Origin: Winogradskyella helgolandensis
GTDB taxonomy: Bacteria; Bacteroidota; Bacteroidia; Flavobacteriales; Flavobacteriaceae
NCBI RefSeq assembly: GCF_013404085.1
Contig: NZ_JABFHO010000001.1
Coordinates: forward strand, 4,043,501-4,107,500
Length of the DNA stretch: 64,000 nt
Reading direction: 5' to 3'
This document shows positions 37,727 to 46,227 of the stretch, piece after piece. Position numbers and translations under genes: made by a program. Positions within the stretch are counted from its first letter, which is position 1, and each line of letters opens with the position of its first letter. The notes under the pieces were generated by a model, which saw only the letters and a program-made list of their open reading frames with translations, searched no databases and was not told where the DNA came from.

Positions 37727-39730
37727 ATGCGATTTAAAATTGAGTCTGAATTTAAACCTACTGGTGATCAGCCACAAGCTATAAAAAAACTGGCTAAAGG
37801 GATTACTGATAAAGAAAAATACCAAACGCTTTTAGGTGTTACGGGTTCTGGAAAAACATTTACAGTCGCCAATGTGATTGAAGAAGTGCAAAGACCAACG
37901 CTAGTTTTGGCACATAACAAAACTTTGGCCGCACAACTCTATTCTGAGTTTAAACAGTTTTTTCCAGAGAATGCTGTTGAGTATTTTGTATCCTATTATG
38001 ATTACTATCAACCTGAAGCTTATATTCCTACTTCTGGTGTTTATATAGAAAAAGATTTATCTATTAACGAGGAAATTGAGAAGATGCGTTTAAGTACAAC
38101 CTCTTCCCTACTTTCTGGTCGACGAGATGTAATTGTGATTGCATCAGTGTCTTGTTTATATGGTATTGGAAATCCTGTAGAATTTCAAAAAAATGTAATT
38201 ACATTAGAACGCGATCAGGTTATTTCTCGTACCAAATTATTACATCAACTCGTTCAAAGTTTATATTCTAGAACTGAAGCCGAATTCAAAAATGGTAACT
38301 TCAGAATTAAAGGAGATACTGTAGATGTTTTTCCGGGTTATGCAGATCATGCCTTTAGAATTCACTTTTTTGGTGATGAAATTGAAGAAATTGAAGCTTT
38401 TGATGCCAGAAGCAACGAAATCATAGAACGCTACGACAGACTGAATATTTATCCTGCTAATATGTTTGTGACCTCTCCTGATGTATTGAATGGAGCAATT
38501 AAAGATATTCAAGATGATTTAGTAAAACAATACGATTATTTTAAGGAAATAGGCAAACATCTTGAAGCCAAACGATTAAAGGAACGTACCGAATTCGATT
38601 TGGAAATGATTCGTGAATTAGGGTATTGCTCTGGTATTGAGAATTATTCAAGATATTTAGATGGACGATTACCAGGAACACGACCGTTCTGTTTATTAGA
38701 TTATTTTCCAGATGATTTTTTAATGGTGGTTGATGAAAGTCACGTCACCATTTCCCAAGTTCATGCCATGTATGGAGGAGATAGAAGCCGAAAGGTGAAT
38801 TTAGTAGATTACGGTTTCCGTTTACCTGCTGCTATGGACAATAGACCTTTAAAGTTTGAAGAGTTTGAAGCCCTTCAAAATCAAGTAATCTATGTTTCTG
38901 CGACTCCAGCTGATTATGAAATGCAAAAAACGGATGGTGTTTATGTGGAGCAAGTGATTCGTCCTACAGGATTATTGGATCCAATTATTGAAGTCAGACC
39001 AAGTCTAAATCAGATTGATGATTTAATTGAAGAAATTCAAAATCGTGTTGAAAAAGACGAACGGACTTTAGTCACCACGCTGACCAAACGAATGGCTGAA
39101 GAATTGACAAAATATTTAACAAGAATTTCGATTAGAACTAGATATATTCATAGTGATGTAGATACTTTGGAACGTGTTGAAATCATGCAAGATTTACGAA
39201 AAGGAGTTTTTGATGTGTTGGTCGGTGTCAACTTACTTCGTGAAGGTTTAGATTTACCAGAAGTATCACTGGTGGCTATTTTAGATGCGGACAAGGAAGG
39301 CTTTTTACGTTCAGCACGTTCTTTAACGCAAACCGTTGGTAGAGCTGCAAGACATCTTAACGGTAAAGCCATTATGTATGCTGATAAAATTACCAAAAGC
39401 ATGCAAAAAACAATAGATGAAACGAATTACCGTCGAGAAAAACAAGTTGCATACAACACTAAACACAACCTTGTACCAAAAGCATTAAATAAGAGTTTAA
39501 ATAGTGCTTTAACGCAAAATTCAGTGAGTACTTACCGAACAGAACTAGATGCACAAATAGCAGCAGAACCAGAAAGTGAATACCTAACAAAAGGAGAACT
39601 CGAAAAGAAAATAAGAGAACGACGCAAATTAATGGAACAAGCCGCAAAAGCCTTAGACTTTTTAGAAGCAGCACGTTTTAGAGATGAAATTACGGCTTAT
39701 CAGAGTAAATTGGAGAAGTTGAAGGTTTAA
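37727..39730 (+). CDS. uvrB: UvrABC excision repair helicase subunit UvrB
   Basis: A 667-residue protein of normal UvrB length, the damage-verifying, DNA-loading subunit of nucleotide excision repair, cytoplasmic, working with UvrA and UvrC. It begins MRFKIESEFKPTGDQPQAI, the usual family N-terminus, which fixes the start. Walker A GVTGSGKT is at residues 37-44. The beta-hairpin that clamps DNA is visible as YFVSYYDYYQPEAYIPTSG. The DEAD-like box is VVDESHV, and helicase motifs VYVSATPADYE, LREGLDLPEVSLV and QTVGRAARH follow. The C-terminal UVR domain (LMEQAAKALDFLEAARFRDE) that contacts UvrC is intact. No repair partner gene is adjacent. Confidence 0.98.
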   Translation: MRFKIESEFKPTGDQPQAIKKLAKGITDKEKYQTLLGVTGSGKTFTVANVIEEVQRPTLVLAHNKTLAAQLYSEFKQFFPENAVEYFVSYYDYYQPEAYIPTSGVYIEKDLSINEEIEKMRLSTTSSLLSGRRDVIVIASVSCLYGIGNPVEFQKNVITLERDQVISRTKLLHQLVQSLYSRTEAEFKNGNFRIKGDTVDVFPGYADHAFRIHFFGDEIEEIEAFDARSNEIIERYDRLNIYPANMFVTSPDVLNGAIKDIQDDLVKQYDYFKEIGKHLEAKRLKERTEFDLEMIRELGYCSGIENYSRYLDGRLPGTRPFCLLDYFPDDFLMVVDESHVTISQVHAMYGGDRSRKVNLVDYGFRLPAAMDNRPLKFEEFEALQNQVIYVSATPADYEMQKTDGVYVEQVIRPTGLLDPIIEVRPSLNQIDDLIEEIQNRVEKDERTLVTTLTKRMAEELTKYLTRISIRTRYIHSDVDTLERVEIMQDLRKGVFDVLVGVNLLREGLDLPEVSLVAILDADKEGFLRSARSLTQTVGRAARHLNGKAIMYADKITKSMQKTIDETNYRREKQVAYNTKHNLVPKALNKSLNSALTQNSVSTYRTELDAQIAAEPESEYLTKGELEKKIRERRKLMEQAAKALDFLEAARFRDEITAYQSKLEKLKV

Positions 39731-39834
39731 AAAAGTGGTCAGTGGTCGTTGGTTAGTTAAAAATGTAGAGTTTGAAGTGAATTAGTATAATAATTATTCA
39801 CTACTAACATTCATTCATTACTTTATTCTTGGGA

Positions 39835-40236
39835 CTAATTATATTGCACCTTAAAAATATCAATTAAAAAATCTGGTGGTACAATTTTATTAGGAAAGCT
39901 ATCCATTAAATCTAACACACGATTAATAGACTCATGACTTAAGCCCATTCTAAGTCCGAAATTGTGAATTTTAACCAATTGTTTAGGTGCTACTTTATGA
40001 TCTAAATTCATAAGTAATACTAATCTATGAAATTGAACAATACGTTCACTATGTGACTTTAAATTTACATAAGTGACAGGATGTTCAAAAAGATATTGAA
40101 AATCTTCTTTAGAAATTTCCAACTGTTTAGCGATGCTATATAAAAATTTATATTCTATAGATTTTATATTTTCATCTGTTTGAGCGAATGCAATCATCTC
40201 GGAAAGCAAACTCAGTTTTTCAACGCGATTAATCAT
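39835..40236 (-). CDS. small TerB-like helical protein
   Basis: A 133-residue cytoplasmic protein with no signal peptide. It is predicted all-helical: EKLSLLSEMIAFAQTDENI, EYKFLYSIAKQLEISKEDFQ and HRLVLLMNLDHKVAPKQLVK resemble the repeated helical pairs of TerB-like domains, including the acidic 'D-x-x-I/V' turns. Function is unknown. It lies convergent to uvrB, and relatives in this position have, as I recall, sometimes been labelled 'excinuclease ABC subunit B'; nothing in the sequence supports a repair function. The start at ATG 40236 is followed by a plausible N-terminus, MINRVEKLSLL. Confidence 0.7.
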   Translation of the reverse strand: MINRVEKLSLLSEMIAFAQTDENIKSIEYKFLYSIAKQLEISKEDFQYLFEHPVTYVNLKSHSERIVQFHRLVLLMNLDHKVAPKQLVKIHNFGLRMGLSHESINRVLDLMDSFPNKIVPPDFLIDIFKVQYN

Positions 40237-40378
40237 GATTATATGGGGATTAATTTATACTGTAAAGTTACAGAGGTAGTTTATTTTATTGTCGTTGATA
40301 TAATGTATCTTGTCGAAAAATTGATTGTACTTAGTCGATTTTTTTAAACGTTTATCAATATACTTTATCAGTTACAGC

Positions 40379-41188
40379 ATGAAATCGAAGCATTTGCACT
40401 TGCTATTTCTAGTATTTATTCTACACCAACTATCAGCGCAAAGCACTGCTTCTGAACAGATTACGAAATTCACTATTGCGTCACCTCAACTCGATTCCTC
40501 AAAAACTATTTGGGTGTATTTACCTACAAATTATAAAAAAACTAAAAAATCGTATCCCGTCATTTATATGCATGATGCGCAAAATTTATTTGATGCAGAA
40601 ACATCCTATGTTGGAGAATGGGAAGTTGATGAATATATGGACAAACTAACCGATAATAAAAGTATCATTATTGGGATTGAACATGGCAATGCTAAACGTA
40701 TAGATGAACTCACCCCATATAAACACGAAAAACATGGAGGAGGAAATGGAGATGCCTATTTAGCATTTATTAAAAACACTTTAAAACCGCACATAGACGT
40801 TGCTTACAGGACAAAACCAGAAGCAGAACATACCTCAATTTTTGGATCATCCTTAGGAGGTTTGCTATCCTTTTATGCTGTAATAAAATATCCTGAAACA
40901 TTCGGAAACGCTGGAGTATTCTCTCCTGCATTTTGGATTAATCCTGAAATTTTTGAATTAGTAGAAGCTACTGATATCCCAGAAACTTCAAAATTTTACT
41001 TTCTGGCTGGCAGTGATGAAGGAGACACTATGATTCCGAAGTTAGAAAAAATGATTAAATTACTTCAATCTAAAGGAGTCAATGAATTGCAATTTGAAAG
41101 CCATACGATTGAAGGTGGACAACATAATGAAAAACTTTGGGCAACTCATTTTGGAGAGGCGTATCAATATCTAATATCTAACAATTAA
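40379..41188 (+). CDS. secreted alpha/beta-hydrolase, esterase D / IroE-like family
   Basis: I start it at ATG 40379 (269 residues), because MKSKHLHLLFLVFILHQLSAQ is a clean signal peptide; an earlier TTG at 40325 adds a needless leader. The protein has IWVYLPTNY and YPVIYMHDAQNLFD, typical of the esterase (PF00756) family. The nucleophile elbow is FGSSLGG with Ser158, and the likely catalytic His is in GGQHNEKLW near the C-terminus. It is probably periplasmic or exported, acting on ester bonds; IroE-like siderophore esterases and carbohydrate esterases share this fold, and the substrate cannot be told. It is followed 38 bases later by the DUF1456 gene, with a small hairpin (ATTCCC/GGGAAT, 41192-41211) between them. 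Confidence 0.8.
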   Translation: MKSKHLHLLFLVFILHQLSAQSTASEQITKFTIASPQLDSSKTIWVYLPTNYKKTKKSYPVIYMHDAQNLFDAETSYVGEWEVDEYMDKLTDNKSIIIGIEHGNAKRIDELTPYKHEKHGGGNGDAYLAFIKNTLKPHIDVAYRTKPEAEHTSIFGSSLGGLLSFYAVIKYPETFGNAGVFSPAFWINPEIFELVEATDIPETSKFYFLAGSDEGDTMIPKLEKMIKLLQSKGVNELQFESHTIEGGQHNEKLWATHFGEAYQYLISNN

Positions 41189-41226
41189 CGTATTCCCATT
41201 TTGAAGGGAATGAAAATAAATTTTCA

Positions 41227-41487
41227 ATGACAAATAACGACATATTCAAAAAATTAAGAGTAGCGCACAAGCTAAGAGACGATGATATCGTAAAAATCTT
41301 AGAATTAGTAGATTTCAGAATTTCCAAAAGTGAACTGAATGCCATGTTTAGAAATGAAGACCATCCTAAATATATGGAGTGTGGTGATCAGATTTTAAGA
41401 AATTTCTTAAATGGGTTAATTATTCATTTACGCGGACCAATGCCAAAAAAGGGAGAGAAAAAGAAAGAAGAAAAGAAGAAAGATTAA
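41227..41487 (+). CDS. DUF1456 (YehS-like) family protein, single-domain form
   Basis: An 86-residue cytoplasmic protein. NNDIFKKLRVAHKLRDDDIV and VDFRISKSELNAMFRNEDHP are characteristic of DUF1456. The Escherichia coli relative YehS has two such units in about 156 residues; here there is one, followed by a lysine- and glutamate-rich tail (PKKGEKKKEEKKKD). The function of the family is unknown. A strong bidirectional terminator follows. Confidence 0.85.
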   Translation: MTNNDIFKKLRVAHKLRDDDIVKILELVDFRISKSELNAMFRNEDHPKYMECGDQILRNFLNGLIIHLRGPMPKKGEKKKEEKKKD

Positions 41488-41510
41488 ATTCTTAAATAAT
41501 AGAAATAAAA

Positions 41511-41541
41511 AAGAGCAACAAATAAATGTTGCTCTTTTTAT
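41511..41541. terminator. bidirectional terminator between DUF1456 gene and sucC
   Basis: Perfect 10-bp stem AAGAGCAACA (41511-41520) / TGTTGCTCTT (41527-41536) with loop AATAAA, flanked by A residues upstream and T residues downstream, so it can act for both converging genes. Confidence 0.9.
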
Positions 41542-41589
41542 ATTTTAATATCTCCTATCAGGTTTTAAAAATCCTGAAAGAATAAAAAT

Positions 41590-42783
41590 TTATTTATTCA
41601 ATACTTCTTGCACCTTATCAGCTGCCTCTTGGAACTCAGTTGCACTCATTACATCTAAACCAGAATTGTCAATTAATTCTTTTGCGATGTCTGCATTTGT
41701 TCCTTGTAAACGTACAATGATTGGCACAGTAATGTTACCCATGTTTTTATAAGCATCAATGACACCTTGCGCAACACGATCACATCTTACAATTCCACCA
41801 AAAATGTTGATTAAAATAGCTTTTACAGCAGGATCTTTTAATATAATTTTAAAAGCCGCTTCTACTCTAGCCGCATCAGCAGTACCACCAACATCTAAAA
41901 AGTTAGCTGGCTCACCACCTGCTTGCTTAATTAAATCCATAGTAGCCATTGCTAAACCAGCACCATTTACCATACAACCAACGTTTCCGTCTAAGTCCAC
42001 ATAGTTTAAACCTAAAGCACCTGCTTCAACTTCAATCTGGTTTTCTTCACGTAAATCACGTAATTGTGCTAAATCTCTGTGTCTGTATAATGCGTTGGCA
42101 TCTAAAGTTACTTTAGCATCAACAGCCATTATTTTATCATCACTAGTTTTTAAAACTGGATTGATTTCAAATAAAGACGCATCCGATTTATCATAAGCTG
42201 TATATAAAGCCGTAACAAATTTTGTCATTTCTTTAAAAGCTGTTCCAGATAAGCCTAAGTTAAACGCAATACGACGCGCTTGAAAAGGTAAAATCCCAGT
42301 AGCAGGATCAATTTCTTCATTATGTATTAATTCTGGAGTTTCTTCTGCAACCGTTTCAATATCCATTCCACCTTCCGTAGAATACACAATCATATTTCTA
42401 CCTGTAGCACGATTTAATAAAACAGACATGTAATATTCGTTAGGCTCATTTTCACCTGGATAATATACATCTTCTGCTACTAAAACTTGATGAACACGTT
42501 TTCCTTCTGCTGAAGTTTGAGGTGTTACCAAATCCATTCCTATGATTTGTCCTGCAATATCTTCAACCTCTTTAAGGTTTTTAGCCAATTTTACGCCTCC
42601 ACCTTTTCCACGTCCACCTGCATGAACCTGAGCTTTAATAACATGCCAACCTGTAGCAGTTTCAGCTGTTAATTGCTTTGCCGCATCTACAGCTTCTTTA
42701 GCACTTTGAGCTACTATACCACGTTGGATACGTACTCCAAAACTGCTTAATAATTCTTTTCCTTGATATTCGTGTAAATTCAT
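41590..42783 (-). CDS. sucC: succinyl-CoA synthetase (ADP-forming) beta subunit
   Basis: A 397-residue protein of normal length. It makes succinate and ATP or GTP from succinyl-CoA in the TCA cycle, with the alpha subunit Suc[18 protein letters not shown] is the family N-terminus. The ATP-grasp region has [15 protein letters not shown]; the nucleotide and metal sites are seen in EINPVL and VDAKVTLD; and the C-terminal CoA-ligase part has [11 protein letters not shown] and [16 protein letters not shown]. No sucD is next to it, so alpha must be encoded elsewhere, as I recall is common in this group. A close match to the Bacteroidota promoter consensus lies upstream. Confidence 0.97.
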   Translation of the reverse strand: MNLHEYQGKELLSSFGVRIQRGIVAQSAKEAVDAAKQLTAETATGWHVIKAQVHAGGRGKGGGVKLAKNLKEVEDIAGQIIGMDLVTPQTSAEGKRVHQVLVAEDVYYPGENEPNEYYMSVLLNRATGRNMIVYSTEGGMDIETVAEETPELIHNEEIDPATGILPFQARRIAFNLGLSGTAFKEMTKFVTALYTAYDKSDASLFEINPVLKTSDDKIMAVDAKVTLDANALYRHRDLAQLRDLREENQIEVEAGALGLNYVDLDGNVGCMVNGAGLAMATMDLIKQAGGEPANFLDVGGTADAARVEAAFKIILKDPAVKAILINIFGGIVRCDRVAQGVIDAYKNMGNITVPIIVRLQGTNADIAKELIDNSGLDVMSATEFQEAADKVQEVLNK

Positions 42784-42809
42784 TTTTAATCAGAAATTTA
42801 TTGGTCTGA

Positions 42810-42840
42810 CAAAAGTAAGCATACTAATAGTTTTTACCAA
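42810..42840 (-). promoter_or_regulatory. sucC promoter
   Basis: Read on the minus strand: TTG (42838-42840), 20 bases, then TACTTTTG (42810-42817), an exact match to the Bacteroidota form TTG-N20-TAnnTTTG. The predicted leader is about 20 bases before ATG 42783. Confidence 0.75.
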
Positions 42841-42887
42841 TAGTTTTTAAAATTGATTTATCTCTTAACAAAACAGTGTCTAGAAGT

Positions 42888-43544
42888 TTAATCAATTAAA
42901 CGCTTTATGGCAGAAAATGCCTTATCTACCAAATAGTCTTCTACCACAATGGTGAATTCATTAGTTGTGGAAACCACTTCATATAACGTAATGTTTTCCC
43001 AAGCTAAACGTTTAAATATTTGGTAATATAACCCAACGATTTTTGAATTTCCCTTAGGTAAATAAATACTAATCGCAGACAATTTTTCTTGTAATCCAAT
43101 CTGTGTTTCTTTTTTGAAGGCTTTAAGAACACTATCTTTTTCAGACGTTGAAATAATAATATTACTTTCAAACATACCACGTGTAAAGGCATAAAATGTT
43201 TGATGATTTTCACTGATCTTTTCTAAAATCTGTGAATGACTATATATTAAAGTTTTTGAATTCTGAAACGTAAAATCACTTAAATTAGAACGGACTGTAA
43301 TATCACCTAATTCATTAAATGTTTTTTTTAAACTCTTAGAATTCTCAAGATTTAAAGGTTGTTGATAGCGTCGCAATGCCATCATTATAGCTCCATCTTT
43401 TATAGGTTTACGTAACATTGTAGAGATGGGTTCATTCAACTCTTTTGCTAGAGCAGAAAAATTAATAATCTCTCTAGATAAACCTTCTTCTAAAAAAGGA
43501 CTGGCAACAATTATATCTTGAACACAAGAGGCGATGGTTTTCAT
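42888..43544 (-). CDS. stand-alone ACT-domain protein, aspartokinase-C-terminus-like
   Basis: A 218-residue cytoplasmic protein. The first 75 residues are helical (EEGLSREIINFSALAKELNE, IKDGAIMMALRRY). Residues about 75-145 form a mixed region, and the last 65 residues (AISIYLPKGNSKIVGLYYQI, ITLYEVVSTTNEFTIVVEDY) have the beta-alpha-beta pattern of an ACT domain like those at the end of aspartate kinases. No kinase motif is present, so it is not a catalytic aspartokinase. It is divergent from lysA, the last step of lysine synthesis. A role as a lysine-sensing regulator or partner is possible but is inference from position and fold. Confidence 0.65.
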   Translation of the reverse strand: MKTIASCVQDIIVASPFLEEGLSREIINFSALAKELNEPISTMLRKPIKDGAIMMALRRYQQPLNLENSKSLKKTFNELGDITVRSNLSDFTFQNSKTLIYSHSQILEKISENHQTFYAFTRGMFESNIIISTSEKDSVLKAFKKETQIGLQEKLSAISIYLPKGNSKIVGLYYQIFKRLAWENITLYEVVSTTNEFTIVVEDYLVDKAFSAIKRLID

Positions 43545-43823
43545 ACGTTTAAATTTTATGTAACTATTTAAAAAATATCTAAATCAGCTAATTTCAACCA
43601 TTTTTTTTTCGGTTCCCTAAAAAATGAAATGGTACACATTATCTAGGTTCTCTATAGTGTTAAGGTAAAACAAGAGGATTTATAGCGCATAGTGAATAAT
43701 TACAATTTTGTTAACTATTTAACATTTTGTGTAAAAATAGCTATTTTTTATCATTTTTATGTTTATTATAAGGATTACATTTACTTTCGCCCTTCAAATA
43801 AATTGAATTTAACACTATTACAA

Positions 43824-45029
43824 ATGAACGATAATACCTTATTACAGATTGCAAAGGATTTTGGAAGTCCTGTTTACGTATATGATGCTGAAAAAATTGA
43901 AACTCAGTATAAACGATTAACTAAAGCATTTAGTAAGGTTAAACATCTGAAACTTAATTACGCGGTTAAGGCATTGTCTAATATTTCAGTTTTAAAATTA
44001 TTTAACAAATTGGGCTCTGGTATTGATACCGTTTCTATTCAAGAACTTCGATTAGGCTTAAAAGCCGGTTTCAAACCTGAAAATATAATTTTCACTCCCA
44101 ATGGTGTATCCCTTGAAGAGATTGAGGAAGCCGCAAAATTAGGTGTTCAGATTAATATTGATAATTTGTCTATCTTAGAACAATTTGGAACTAAGCATCC
44201 TAAAGTTCCGGTTTGTATTCGTATCAACCCGCATGTAATGGCTGGTGGAAACACCAACATTTCTGTTGGACATATTGATAGTAAATTTGGAATTTCAATT
44301 CATCAGATTCCACTATTACTTCGTATTGTAGAAAACACGAAAATGAATATCAACGGAATTCACATGCATACTGGAAGTGATATTTTAGATATTGATGTCT
44401 TCTTGTACGCGAGTGAAATTCTTTTCGAAACTGCAAAAAACTTCAAAACTCTTGAATTCATAGATTTCGGTTCTGGCTTTAAAGTGCCTTATAAAAAAGG
44501 AGATATTGAAACCAATATAGAAGAATTAGGCGAAAAATTATCGCAACGTTTCAACGAATTCTGTAAAGAATATGGTAAAGATTTAACCTTAGCATTTGAG
44601 CCTGGTAAATTTCTAGTCAGTGAAGCTGGTGTCTTTTTAGCTAAAGTTAATGTGGTAAAACAAACCACCTCAACAGTTTTTGCTCAAATTGATTCTGGGT
44701 TCAATCACTTAATACGACCAATGTTATATGGTTCTCAACATGACATTTTAAACATTTCCAACCCAAAGGGTCGTGAGCGTTTTTACTCTGTAGTAGGTTA
44801 TATCTGTGAGACTGACACGTTTGCCAATAACAGAAGAATTCCTGAAATAAACGAAGGTGATATTCTTTGTTTTAAGAATGCAGGAGCGTATTGCTATTCC
44901 ATGGCGAGCAACTACAATTCGCGTTACAGACCTGCTGAAGTATTACTCTATAAAGGAGAAGCTCATTTAATTAGAAAGCGTGAGACTTTTGATGATATCC
45001 TAAATAATCAAGTTGAGATAGCATTATAG
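43824..45029 (+). CDS. lysA: diaminopimelate decarboxylase
   Basis: Converts meso-diaminopimelate to lysine and CO2 with pyridoxal phosphate, in the cytoplasm. I start at ATG 43824 (401 residues, MNDNTLLQIAKDFGSPVYVYD); a longer frame from 43692 would add a hydrophobic, AT-rich leader absent from the family. The PLP lysine is Lys49 in LNYAVKALSN. Other family motifs are HMHTGSDIL, EFIDFGSGFKVPY, AFEPGKFLVSEAG, GYICETDTF (active-site cysteine) and NAGAYCYSMASNYNS. It is transcribed away from the ACT-domain gene, with a 279-base AT-rich intergenic region shared between them. Confidence 0.96.
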   Translation: MNDNTLLQIAKDFGSPVYVYDAEKIETQYKRLTKAFSKVKHLKLNYAVKALSNISVLKLFNKLGSGIDTVSIQELRLGLKAGFKPENIIFTPNGVSLEEIEEAAKLGVQINIDNLSILEQFGTKHPKVPVCIRINPHVMAGGNTNISVGHIDSKFGISIHQIPLLLRIVENTKMNINGIHMHTGSDILDIDVFLYASEILFETAKNFKTLEFIDFGSGFKVPYKKGDIETNIEELGEKLSQRFNEFCKEYGKDLTLAFEPGKFLVSEAGVFLAKVNVVKQTTSTVFAQIDSGFNHLIRPMLYGSQHDILNISNPKGRERFYSVVGYICETDTFANNRRIPEINEGDILCFKNAGAYCYSMASNYNSRYRPAEVLLYKGEAHLIRKRETFDDILNNQVEIAL

Positions 45030-45089
45030 ATCAAATTATTTGAGTTAACTTTTTATTTATTCAGGCTACATTTCTCTCTGATTTGCAGT

Positions 45090-45097
45090 TATCTTTG
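45090..45097 (+). promoter_or_regulatory. -7 element TATCTTTG before the AI-2E gene
   Basis: Exact TAnnTTTG, 21 bases before the ATG at 45119. The -33 TTG is not evident at normal spacing. Confidence 0.4.
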
Positions 45098-45118
45098 AGA
45101 AGATTTTAAAACCTTCCC

Positions 45119-46156
45119 ATGACTCAAATTGCGCCTAAAATAATCCGTCAAGTTTTTATTTTACTATTAATCTTACTTTTTGGAAGTTTGATTTTTCGTG
45201 AAATGCTCCCTTATTTGACAGGTGTTTTAGGCGCAATTACGTTTTATATTCTACTTAGAAAATTAATGAAACGGTTAGTCAATCAATATAATTGGAACGC
45301 AACTTTAGCAGCTTTAACCTTAATGTTAGGCTCCTTCATTGTCATTATGGTGCCACTTACGGGTTTTGGAATTATGATAGGTAATAAAGTTTCTGATGTT
45401 GCTGATAATAGCGGTAAAGTTATTGACGCGTTTAAGGAGCAAGTTGGACAGTTAAAATTTAAAACTGGTTTTGATTTCAATTCTCAAATAGACACTGAAG
45501 CGATTACGTCATGGCTTTCTGAAAGTGCGCAAAGCATGGTAGGCGATACTTTTAATTTATTTGTAGCTATAGGGTTGATGTACTTTATGCTTTATTTCAT
45601 GCTTACAAATCGAAAAGAATTAAGGCAGTCTTTACGTGATTATATTCCAATGAATAATAGAAATATTGCCGAAATTGGAAAAGAAGTCCAAGCTATGGTA
45701 AAATCGAATGCTATCGGAATTCCATTAGTTGCCGTAGCACAAGGGGTTATTGCTTTGATTGGTTTTTTAATTTTTGGTATTGAAGATCCTTTATTCTGGT
45801 TTGTGATTGTCACTATTGGCTCTATGATTCCTTTTATAGGCACTTTTGTCGGTATTATTCCTGTTTTTATACTCACCTTATCCAGTGGTCAAACAGCTCA
45901 AGCTTGGGGAATTTTAATATATGGTGTAGTAGTTGTAGGCTCAACTGATAATATTATTAGACTGTACGTATTAAAAAAACTTGATGATGTACATCCCTTA
46001 GTTACGCTTATAGGCGTGATTGTTGGTGTTCCTCTATTTGGTTTTATAGGTTTAATTTTTGGACCATTACTTATCAGTATTTTTATGGCATTAGTCAAAA
46101 TATATACCGAGGAATATGGTAAGACATTAGATAGCGCACCAGAAGAGCAAAATTAA
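45119..46156 (+). CDS. AI-2E family transporter, inner-membrane protein
   Basis: A 345-residue protein of normal family length (PF01594). Hydrophobic segments come in the usual order: a double helix at the N-terminus (VFILLLILLFGSLIF; YLTGVLGAITFYIL), one near residue 65 (LTLMLGSFIVIMVPL), a soluble loop of about 75 residues with alternating charged groups, then five more segments including the family motif region IGSMIPFIGTFVGIIPVFI and LIGVIVGVPLFGFIGLIFGPLL. Members include TqsA (autoinducer-2 export) and sodium/proton antiporters; the substrate here cannot be told. It stands alone between lysA and the tricorn-like gene. Confidence 0.88.
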   Translation: MTQIAPKIIRQVFILLLILLFGSLIFREMLPYLTGVLGAITFYILLRKLMKRLVNQYNWNATLAALTLMLGSFIVIMVPLTGFGIMIGNKVSDVADNSGKVIDAFKEQVGQLKFKTGFDFNSQIDTEAITSWLSESAQSMVGDTFNLFVAIGLMYFMLYFMLTNRKELRQSLRDYIPMNNRNIAEIGKEVQAMVKSNAIGIPLVAVAQGVIALIGFLIFGIEDPLFWFVIVTIGSMIPFIGTFVGIIPVFILTLSSGQTAQAWGILIYGVVVVGSTDNIIRLYVLKKLDDVHPLVTLIGVIVGVPLFGFIGLIFGPLLISIFMALVKIYTEEYGKTLDSAPEEQN

Positions 46157-46227
46157 ATTATAGAATGATACTTAAGTTATTCGTAACTTTATAACATCAT
46201 TCTAATCAATTTAATCAGCTCACCCTC

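Noticed and set aside
42888..43544. Calling the ACT-domain protein an aspartate kinase
   Set aside because: No nucleotide-binding or catalytic kinase motif and only 218 residues.
43692..43823. N-terminal extension of lysA from the upstream ATG
   Set aside because: Hydrophobic, AT-rich leader not found in the family; ATG 43824 gives the standard N-terminus.
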